20,550 nucleotides of DNA from a virus. Below are positions 12,120 through 18,407 of this stretch, one piece after another; positions within the stretch are counted from its first letter, which is position 1; every line of letters begins with the position of its first letter. Under the pieces are notes generated by a model. It was not told where the DNA came from, did not search any database, and saw only the letters and a list, made by a program, of their open reading frames with translations. The position numbers and the translations under genes were made by a program. The DNA lies in IMG/VR virus record IMGVR_UViG_3300030333_002007, positions 1-20,550 of that record; one strand, 5' to 3'.

Positions 12120-12524
12120 TCAGTCACTTGCGGCCGACAGCTCTGCAATCTTCTTTTGCAATTCATCTTCAGACAGCTCTGACGCATCTAACGACAAACT
12201 GGTCTGATCAACTCGTTGCAACTTTGGTTGCTCATATTCGGCAAGTGCTATAGCTAAACGCTCTATAGTCTCTTGGTCTTCTACTTGTATTGCTTTTGCT
12301 AGTTGAACCTTCAATATATCAACAGCAGACGGCATCTCAGTTATAACTTCATCTCTAATCTTTTTAAACTCGGAGGCTGATAATCTCATAGCTTCTCGGA
12401 GCGCTTTATTCTGACGGCGTTTCTCTGCGCCACGTGCTTGCATCTCTCGAGCAGTATCAGAATCTATAACTGGCCTAAGCTGTGCAAGAGAATTTGGGTG
12501 CTTACCGCAATTTTCATAACCCAT
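12120..12524 (-). CDS. Putative terminase small subunit
   Basis: A protein of 134 residues. The start is set at 12524 (MGYEN) because GGAGG lies 5 bases before it; the upstream in-frame ATG at 12536 would place the ribosome site inside the gene. The N-terminal part (residues 1-45) is basic with a KRRQNKALREAM stretch like small DNA-binding phage proteins often found beside terL. The centre is helical (residues 60-95) and the C-terminus is acidic and coiled-coil-like. TerS marks phage DNA and hands it to TerL. The identity rests on this character and on the 13-base element shared only with terL. It lies alone on the minus strand inside the rightward block and is more GC-rich than its neighbours. 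A regulator is the alternative. Confidence 0.55.
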   Translation of the reverse strand: MGYENCGKHPNSLAQLRPVIDSDTAREMQARGAEKRRQNKALREAMRLSASEFKKIRDEVITEMPSAVDILKVQLAKAIQVEDQETIERLAIALAEYEQPKLQRVDQTSLSLDASELSEDELQKKIAELSAASD

Positions 12525-12535
12525 AATAACCTCCA

Positions 12536-12560
12536 TAAATGTCTTTTAGGGGACATTTAA
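12536..12560 (-). promoter_or_regulatory. Hairpin and terL-shared element before the terS-like gene
   Basis: TAAATGTC (12536-12543) and GACATTTA (12552-12559) pair over 8 bases. AGGGGACATTTAA (12548-12560) is identical to 5908-5920 before terL. The element begins 23 bases before the ATG here and 25 before terL, so its placement is conserved. Confidence 0.5.
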
Positions 12561-12567
12561 TTCTCAT

Positions 12568-12602
12568 TTAAAATTGTCTCGGCTGTCGCTCGACAATTTT
12601 TT
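12568..12602. terminator. Two-way terminator, copy 2 of an exact repeat
   Basis: All 35 bases are identical to 7821-7855. It stands between the leftward terS-like unit and the rightward replication block, where it would insulate the two. Stem AAAATTGTC / GACAATTTT with A and T runs at the sides. Confidence 0.85.
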
Positions 12603-12628
12603 TAACCATTTTATATTATGAGTATATC

Positions 12629-12775
12629 ATGAAAATACATATAACAAATCCATTACTTATTAAAGTAAATCCAGTTGCTAAGACACTTGAAGATCCTAAA
12701 TATCGTCCTCAAGTTATTAAAAGCAAAAAGAAATATAATCGTAAAAAAGAAAGGAAAGACAAATGGCAAAAGTAA
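12629..12775 (+). CDS. Small conserved phage protein, 48 aa
   Basis: Contains NPVAKTLEDPKYRPQVIKSK followed by KKYNRKK. This pattern (NPVAK, then a variable turn, then KKKYxRK) is familiar from tiny basic proteins in many T7-like and other marine phages; no function is known to me. The end overlaps the DUF1599-like gene by 13 bases. The ribosome site is weak. It is the first gene of the replication block after the terminator. Confidence 0.7.
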   Translation: MKIHITNPLLIKVNPVAKTLEDPKYRPQVIKSKKKYNRKKERKDKWQK

Positions 12776-13065
12776 CAGCCTCAACTATATTACATGAAGC
12801 CGCTGAGCTTAAAGAAAAGAAGCAAGCTGATTATCAAGGTGACATGTGGACTGAAGAAGATTACTTTCCATACGGCAATAAGTCGTATATGCATATGATT
12901 CATACTAAATATTTACGTATGAGAAGTCTTGCAGAAAATGAAGACAAAGAAATTAACTTTGAATCATTAGAAGATACGCTAGTAGACATGGCAGTTTATT
13001 GTGCAATGTTCGCTGCATATTTAGAAAATAAAAAGTTAGATAAACCTGTAATGAGGTCAGGATAA
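12763..13065 (+). CDS. DUF1599 / Nmad1-like protein
   Basis: A protein of 100 residues resembling the family named nucleotide modification associated domain 1 (DUF1599, PF07659). It has an N-terminal EAAELKEKKQADYQG helix-turn with Asp23-Tyr24, a central SYMHMIHTKYLRMRSL helix (41-55) and the closing SLEDTLVDMAVYCAMF helix (68-83) with the ExxD pattern of an all-alpha MazG-like fold. Family members sit next to thymidylate-synthase-like base modifiers in phages, as here (two genes on). The exact reaction is not known. Good GGAAAG site. Confidence 0.7.
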   Translation: MAKVTASTILHEAAELKEKKQADYQGDMWTEEDYFPYGNKSYMHMIHTKYLRMRSLAENEDKEINFESLEDTLVDMAVYCAMFAAYLENKKLDKPVMRSG

Positions 13066-13421
13066 TGAGAGCAATACTTATAAATCCTATTGATGAAACT
13101 ATTAAAGAAGTATTCTATGAAGGAAATAAGCAATACTCAAGATTACATTGGATCCAAGATACTATAAATTGTGATACAATTGATGGTGTACGTTTAGATG
13201 AATGGGGTCAATATATGTATGTTGATGATAAAGGAATGCTTACAACTATGAATTATTTCTTTAGATATACTGACAACAGTTATTTTGTTGAACCTATATT
13301 ATTAGCAGGTAAAGCCTTAGTTGTAGGAACTAACGAAGAAGGTGATGATATAGAACCTGAATTAACTATTGGTGATTTAAAATCTAGAATAGAATTTCTA
13401 GGTAGAAAGGCATTACATTAA
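13065..13421 (+). CDS. DUF3846-like protein
   Basis: A protein of 118 residues beginning MRAILINPIDETIKEV, with a VRLDEWGQYMYVDDKG centre and an LLAGKALVVGTNEEGD segment near residue 100. This order is typical of DUF3846, a family common in phages and mobile elements with no settled role. Acidic overall. It is joined to both neighbours by 1-base TAATG overlaps, so it is made together with the Nmad1-like and TS-like proteins. Confidence 0.6.
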   Translation: MRAILINPIDETIKEVFYEGNKQYSRLHWIQDTINCDTIDGVRLDEWGQYMYVDDKGMLTTMNYFFRYTDNSYFVEPILLAGKALVVGTNEEGDDIEPELTIGDLKSRIEFLGRKALH

Positions 13422-14224
13422 TGAGCAGATATGAAAGTAAATATTTGCGTATAGCAGATGAGATACTAATGAATGGTGAATTCAGGGAAACTAGAAATGG
13501 TTGGGTAAAATCTTTATTTACTCAAACATTACACTTTGATATGAGTGATGATAGATTTCCTGTAATTACTACACGTAAAATGAATATTAATAGTGTACTA
13601 GGTGAGTATGCTGCAATAATTAGAGGACCTAAAAATATAAAAGATTTTCAGAAATGGGGGTGTAATTATTGGAATGAGTTCGGAGATCCTGATACTGGCG
13701 AGCTACGCATTGATTACGGTAATAGTTGGGTTGATTATAATGGTGTTAATCAAATAGAAAGATTAATACAGAATATTAAAGAAAATCCTCATAGCCGAAG
13801 ACTAATAGTAGATGCATGGAATCCTGAAAATATACCTACATCTAGCTTACCATGCTGTCATTTTATGTATCAATTTTATGTACAAGATGAAGGCTATGAA
13901 TCCTATTTAGATCTAACAATGTATCAAAGATCTGGTGACTGGATGATTGGTGTTCCTAGTGATATGATATTTGCAGCAACTTTCTTAGCAAATATAGCAA
14001 GTATTACTAACTTAAAACCAAGAAGAATTAATTTAATTGTAGGTGACTGTCATATTTATGAAGAACATTTTGATAAAGTAACTGAACAAATGAGTAGAGC
14101 TATAACAGCACCACCATTATACAGCTTACTACGTCAATTTAAATTTACAGATTTTGAACCTACAGATTTAAATATATTAGACTATAAACATAAGGAGTTT
14201 ATAAAGTATGACCTTAAAAAGTGA
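13421..14224 (+). CDS. Thymidylate-synthase-fold enzyme, probable dCMP hydroxymethylase
   Basis: A protein of 267 residues with the full ThyA layout: Glu62 (base activation), Arg126-Arg127 (phosphate), the nucleophile Cys146-His147 in SLPCCHF, QRSxD at 169-173, and GDCHIY with His211 and Tyr213. The residue aligned with Asn177 of E. coli ThyA, which reads the uracil base, is Asp181 (GVPSD where ThyA has GLPFN). T4 dCMP hydroxymethylase also has Asp there, and in TS this change is known to shift preference to dCMP. I infer transfer of a methylene from folate to dCMP, most likely giving 5-hydroxymethyl-dCMP. A TS with altered residue remains possible. Neighbours (Nmad1-like, MazG-like) fit nucleotide editing. 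Confidence 0.85.
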   Translation: MSRYESKYLRIADEILMNGEFRETRNGWVKSLFTQTLHFDMSDDRFPVITTRKMNINSVLGEYAAIIRGPKNIKDFQKWGCNYWNEFGDPDTGELRIDYGNSWVDYNGVNQIERLIQNIKENPHSRRLIVDAWNPENIPTSSLPCCHFMYQFYVQDEGYESYLDLTMYQRSGDWMIGVPSDMIFAATFLANIASITNLKPRRINLIVGDCHIYEEHFDKVTEQMSRAITAPPLYSLLRQFKFTDFEPTDLNILDYKHKEFIKYDLKK

Positions 14225-14726
14225 ATGGCTATCAGATATAAATGATATGCACTATAAGTTTGGTGCAACAGAGTGGGTAAAAGATATGTACCGCTCAAAG
14301 AATTATAAAATACTAAATGATTTCTTAGCATTTAGATTAGACTTTTTAGAAGAAGAGTTTGAAGAAACTCAAGCAGCCTTCTTAAATAAAGATCACAAAG
14401 AAGTAGTTGATGGTTTGATTGATCTTATTGTTATTGCAATTGGTACATTAGATTTATTTAACTGTGATGCTGATAAAGTATGGAAAGAAATACATAAATC
14501 TAATATGGCTAAAGAACCTGGAGCAAATAAATCCAGGAAGAATCCATTTGGTTTACCAGATATGGTTAAACCTGAAGGATGGAAAGGGCCTAACATAACT
14601 GAAGAAGATTGTGGTATACTTCCTAATATATTTGAAGCAGAAAGAGAAAGACTTCAAATATTAAGAGAAAAGCGTGATCTTAATAATGAACTTAAAAACA
14701 ATGTAGCTAACGCTCAATACGAATAA
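14208..14726 (+). CDS. MazG-like nucleotide pyrophosphohydrolase
   Basis: A protein of 172 residues of the all-alpha NTP pyrophosphatase superfamily. The metal-binding pattern is visible as LDFLEEEFEET (Glu49, Glu52/53) and, one helix later, KEVVDGLIDLI (Glu65, Asp68, Asp72). After it comes the VWKEIHKSNMAK motif and a Gly/Pro-rich stretch (PEGWKGPN) typical of phage MazG-like proteins. These enzymes split NTPs or dNTPs to NMPs; here this could feed the TS-like enzyme or remove unmodified dNTPs. The start lies 17 bases inside the previous gene behind AAGGAG. Confidence 0.8.
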   Translation: MTLKSEWLSDINDMHYKFGATEWVKDMYRSKNYKILNDFLAFRLDFLEEEFEETQAAFLNKDHKEVVDGLIDLIVIAIGTLDLFNCDADKVWKEIHKSNMAKEPGANKSRKNPFGLPDMVKPEGWKGPNITEEDCGILPNIFEAERERLQILREKRDLNNELKNNVANAQYE

Positions 14727-14735
14727 GGAGTATAT

Positions 14736-14915
14736 ATGAGTAAAGATGATTTACAAGAAACCAATGTAGCTAAAGAAAAACCTATAACAATAGATGATGT
14801 TAGAAGAGCAATCGTTGGAGATGATAAGAAATTTATGTTATTAAATGTATTTGATAATTTAATTAATGAAAACAATAGATTAAAAGCGCAGCAGGAGGCT
14901 GGCAGAAAGGAATAA
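14736..14915 (+). CDS. Hypothetical small protein, 59 aa
   Basis: Placed behind a very good AAGGAG site, and it fills the gap before the polymerase gene exactly (one base remains). Soluble and helical: ITIDDVRRAIVGDDKKFM, then a Leu/Asn helix (LLNVFDNLINENNRLKAQQE) that looks like a short coiled coil. Not recognised. Being next to the polymerase it might be a partner, but nothing in it shows this. Confidence 0.75.
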   Translation: MSKDDLQETNVAKEKPITIDDVRRAIVGDDKKFMLLNVFDNLINENNRLKAQQEAGRKE

Positions 14916-14916
14916 T

Positions 14917-16752
14917 ATGAGACTGGTTTTCGATATAGAAACCGATGGTCTTGATGCAACTAAAATCTGGTGTCTAGTCATAAAAGATATAGACACCGGG
15001 CGCATCATGAAATACACTGACGAATCAGATAAGTATGATGGTAACATTAGAATGGGTTTGTCACTATTACAACATGCAAAATTATTAATAGCACATAACG
15101 GAATAGGGTTTGATGCATTAGTAATAAAGAAACTTTATGATATTGATTTGTATGATGGAGATAGATTCTTCGATACATGGATAGCATCTCAAGTATTAAA
15201 TTACAGACGACCACATAAACATGGATTAGCTGGATGGGGTGAGCATCTTAAATATCATAAAGGAGACTACGATGATTGGTCACAATTCTCTGAGAAAATG
15301 ATGGAGTATTGTGTAAGAGATGTTAATTTAAATACTACAATATATAATCATCTTACAATCGAGCTTAATGTTATGGCTAAACGTAACCCTAAAATCCGCA
15401 GAGGTTTACGAAATGAAATGGCAACTGCTAAGTTCGACGCCTATTGTAGATACTATGGATGGTCATTCGATAAAGATAAAGCCTTGAATTTATTAGATAA
15501 AATTAAATCTCGAATGAATGAAATAGAAAAAGTTATTGAACCTAAACTTCCAGCTGTCACTCGATTAATTGATAAGCAACCTAAGACACCGAAATATACT
15601 AAGAAAGGTTATTATACTGCAGCTACTGCACGTATGTTAAGTGAATACCTAGGTGTTGAAGTTAAACCAGAAAACACTAAAGTCTGGGCAGTAGGTAAAG
15701 AGTTTCAAAGAAAAGTAACTAAGCCTGCAAACTTAGGTAACTTAGAACAAGTTAAAGAATATCTATATTCAATTGGATGGGAACCTGATGATTGGAAAAT
15801 GGAAAGATTAGGCAGAGAGTTCATTAAGAAAACACCTAAGCTAACTAAAACTTCTTTAGATAAATTAGGTTGGGATGGATCTGCTATACATCATTGGACA
15901 ACACTTAGATCTAGACGTGGTGTAGTAGAAGGTTGGATAGAAAACTTAAAGAATAACAGATTGCATGGTAATCTATGGGTAGTAGGTACACCTACATTTA
16001 GATGCCGTCATGAAGTTATCGCTAATCTACCTGCAGTAACTGCTGAACTTGGTAAAGAACTTCGTGAATTATTAACAGCAGAACCTGGAAGAAAGATAGT
16101 AGGCGCTGACTCTAGTGGTAATCAATTTAGATCTCTTGCACATTATGCTAAAGATGATAACCTCACTAATCAAATTATGAGTGGAGATATACATCAATAT
16201 AATGCAGACATTATTGATACTGATAGACGTACAGCTAAGACTTGGATCTATGCATTTCTATTTGGTGCTGGTGCTACTAAACTTGGTAAAGTATTAACAG
16301 GTGTTGGTAATATTAAAAGAGGCAAAGAATCTATTGATGCATACGGTAATGCTATACCAGGATTAAAAGCATTAAAAGATAAACTAGTTTCTATGTGGAA
16401 TGTAACAGACTGTCATAGCTCTAGTCTTGAAGGCTATATTCCTGGTCTTGATGGACGTAAAGTATATACACCTCAAGATTATCAGACACTTAATTATTTA
16501 CTACAAAGTTGTGAGGCTATTACAACTAAAGCAGCAGTAGCTTATCAGATGCGAAAGATTAAAGAAGAAAATCTTGATGCACAACCTAGACTTTATTATC
16601 ATGATGAGGTAGCTTGGTCAGCAGCAGATAAAGATGCTAACCGAGTATTAGAAATTCTAATCGAATCATTTGCTGAAGGCCCTAAAGAAATGGGTGTAGA
16701 TATTATGGCAGGTGAAGGTACAATCGGTAATAACTATGCGGAGGTTCATTAA
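14917..16752 (+). CDS. DNA polymerase, family A, with 3'-5' exonuclease
   Basis: Replicative polymerase of 611 residues. Exonuclease: Exo I FDIETDGL (Asp6, Glu8), Exo II LIAHNGIGFD (Asn61, Asp66), Exo III YCVRDV (Tyr131, Asp135). Polymerase: motif A at 398-405 (Asp398), motif B RRTAKTWIYAFLFG at 437-450 (Lys441), motif C HDE at 562-564. Compared with T7 (704 residues) it is shorter. Two key sites differ: the motif A Glu (T7 Glu480) is Gln403, and the second aromatic of the O helix (T7 Tyr530) is Phe449. Tyr445, the T7 Tyr526 site linked to ddNTP sensitivity, is kept. It would work with the SSB and primase-helicase. Confidence 0.95.
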   Translation: MRLVFDIETDGLDATKIWCLVIKDIDTGRIMKYTDESDKYDGNIRMGLSLLQHAKLLIAHNGIGFDALVIKKLYDIDLYDGDRFFDTWIASQVLNYRRPHKHGLAGWGEHLKYHKGDYDDWSQFSEKMMEYCVRDVNLNTTIYNHLTIELNVMAKRNPKIRRGLRNEMATAKFDAYCRYYGWSFDKDKALNLLDKIKSRMNEIEKVIEPKLPAVTRLIDKQPKTPKYTKKGYYTAATARMLSEYLGVEVKPENTKVWAVGKEFQRKVTKPANLGNLEQVKEYLYSIGWEPDDWKMERLGREFIKKTPKLTKTSLDKLGWDGSAIHHWTTLRSRRGVVEGWIENLKNNRLHGNLWVVGTPTFRCRHEVIANLPAVTAELGKELRELLTAEPGRKIVGADSSGNQFRSLAHYAKDDNLTNQIMSGDIHQYNADIIDTDRRTAKTWIYAFLFGAGATKLGKVLTGVGNIKRGKESIDAYGNAIPGLKALKDKLVSMWNVTDCHSSSLEGYIPGLDGRKVYTPQDYQTLNYLLQSCEAITTKAAVAYQMRKIKEENLDAQPRLYYHDEVAWSAADKDANRVLEILIESFAEGPKEMGVDIMAGEGTIGNNYAEVH

Positions 16753-17258
16753 TGATAGTAGATATTAAAATAACTAAAGACTTTATTAATCAACGTGATG
16801 CTCGCGCTGAGAAGTATAATCCAAGAGGTAGATCTTTTGAGCAACTAAAACTAGATATTGAATGTGAAGTATTTGAATGGCATTTAATTGATAGAGGTAC
16901 ATGGAAAGATCATGATGCCTGGCAGGTAGATGGTGTCGATCAGATCTGGGGTAATGTAGATGTTAAGTTTATTAAGACTTGGTATAATATACCATGTAAT
17001 AAAATGATTTACTTATTACAGCAAAGAGAAATAACAAATGCATTTATTTTCTGTGAGTGGCATAATAGACCTCAACGCTTATTAGTTCCTGGAGATACAG
17101 TCCAAGTAAATACTCTAGGTATATTAGAGTACTGGGAATTAATAGATCTAATTAGACCTTCTAAATATAACGGATTTTATGCAGATATTCGTAAGCATAT
17201 AAAGCAAATGGAAAATACAACTGCATATAAAATAGTTGATGAAAGGAAAGATAAATGA
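16752..17258 (+). CDS. Putative PD-(D/E)XK nuclease
   Basis: A protein of 168 residues between polymerase and FEN. The likely active site is Glu38/Glu42 in IECEVFEWHL, an Asp in WQVDGVDQIW (about residues 58-66), then WGNVDVKFIK, a beta strand with the D-x-K signature. The later IFCEWH could be the second core strand. Spacing fits the PD-(D/E)XK superfamily. Its place suggests a DNA repair, recombination or host-DNA-degrading nuclease, but the closest family is not clear. 1-base overlap with the polymerase gene and ATGA overlap with FEN. Confidence 0.5.
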   Translation: MIVDIKITKDFINQRDARAEKYNPRGRSFEQLKLDIECEVFEWHLIDRGTWKDHDAWQVDGVDQIWGNVDVKFIKTWYNIPCNKMIYLLQQREITNAFIFCEWHNRPQRLLVPGDTVQVNTLGILEYWELIDLIRPSKYNGFYADIRKHIKQMENTTAYKIVDERKDK

Positions 17259-18070
17259 AACCAATCCAAAAGTTTATGTTAGTAGATACTGATTCTATAT
17301 TCTTTAAGATAGCTTATAAAGCTAAGACTCAAGCTGAATTAAGACGAAGCTATAATGCTTTTTGTAATACTATGAGAATGGAAGTATCAAATAAAATAAT
17401 TAATCCTTTTGATGAAAGAGAAAAGCTAGTAGTATTATATGCTGTTAAAGGTAAAGGTAATTTCAGAAAAGATTTAAGTCCTGATTATAAATCTAATCGT
17501 CCTGAACTTGATAAGAAAATAAGAGACAGCTTAAATTACTTACATAAATATGCTGTATCTAAAGGTGCTATTCAAGCTGATGGTATGGAAGCAGATGATT
17601 TAGTTTCTATCTGGGCACATGAAGCATTAGATAATAAAGAAGATTATGTAATCTGTGGTATAGATAAAGATTTATTACAGATACCAGGTCACCATTATAA
17701 CTATGGTAAAGATACTTGGCAGCTTGTTAATGAAGAAGAAGCATTACATAATTTATATATCCAATGTTTAACTGGTGATAACACAGATAATATTCCAGGT
17801 CTAAAAGGTATTGGTCCTAAGAAAGCTGAAAAGATATTAGCTGGCGTACCACTATCAAGACAATGGAATAAAATTAAATCAGCTTGGAAAGAGCATGGAC
17901 AAACTATGAAACAGTTAGATCTTAGTCATAAGCTACTAAGAATGCTAACAACATGGAAAGAATATGAAGATATTAAAGCACACATTCAAGGTGAAACCTT
18001 TGTCAGCAAATCAGATGACGTACAGGAACAAAGCGATAAAGCAGATCAAGTACGTACAGTATCAGAATGA
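17255..18070 (+). CDS. 5'-3' exonuclease (FEN / T5 D15-like)
   Basis: A protein of 271 residues of the flap-endonuclease family. Metal-binding acids are visible in order: LVDTDS (Asp11, Asp13), GMEADDLVS (Glu112, Asp114, Asp115), GIDKDLLQ (Asp137, Asp139) and LTGDNTDNIPG (Asp175, Asp178). The last continues into the helix-3-turn-helix GLKGIGPKKAEKIL that grips DNA. The basic arch region YAVKGKGNFRKDLSPDYKSNR precedes. It removes RNA primers and flaps and trims ends in recombination. The last 36 residues are encoded in DNA shared with the resolvase gene in another frame. Confidence 0.93.
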   Translation: MKPIQKFMLVDTDSIFFKIAYKAKTQAELRRSYNAFCNTMRMEVSNKIINPFDEREKLVVLYAVKGKGNFRKDLSPDYKSNRPELDKKIRDSLNYLHKYAVSKGAIQADGMEADDLVSIWAHEALDNKEDYVICGIDKDLLQIPGHHYNYGKDTWQLVNEEEALHNLYIQCLTGDNTDNIPGLKGIGPKKAEKILAGVPLSRQWNKIKSAWKEHGQTMKQLDLSHKLLRMLTTWKEYEDIKAHIQGETFVSKSDDVQEQSDKADQVRTVSE

Positions 18071-18407
18071 ATTAAGAGATGAACTTCAAGGGGTTGAATG
18101 GCCCTTTGAAGATTCAGATCTTCTGGAGTTTGAAATTATTGCTGGTGTATCTAATAGAATGGCAGACCTAGATAATGTAGTTAAGCCTGTACTAGATACA
18201 TATCAAGGTATCTTTGAAAAGTTTAATGACAATAAAGTTTATCACATAACATTAGATAAACATATAACAACTAAAGGTAAAGAATATTTGTTTGTTAAAA
18301 TAGAAAAATGGATAGACGCTTTACCTTTAACAATAGTAAATGATAAAGACCTACTAGAAAGGACGGTTAACTATGAGTTACAGACAGACAGCATGTCCAA
18401 AGTGTGA
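17964..18407 (+). CDS. RusA-like Holliday junction resolvase
   Basis: A protein of 147 residues. The N-terminal strand (TFKVKPLSANQM) and a basic helix with Arg21 resemble RusA. The signature is RMADLDNVVKPVLDTYQG at 65-82 with Asp68 and Asp70, then FNDNKV with Asp89, matching the three catalytic aspartates of E. coli RusA (Asp70, Asp72, Asp91). It would resolve branched DNA before packaging, the role held by endonuclease I in T7. The start at 17964 (GGAAAG before it) lies 107 bases inside the FEN gene; without this overlap the first core strand would be lost, so the overlap is probably real. About 45 residues follow the RusA core. Confidence 0.85.
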   Translation: MKILKHTFKVKPLSANQMTYRNKAIKQIKYVQYQNELRDELQGVEWPFEDSDLLEFEIIAGVSNRMADLDNVVKPVLDTYQGIFEKFNDNKVYHITLDKHITTKGKEYLFVKIEKWIDALPLTIVNDKDLLERTVNYELQTDSMSKV

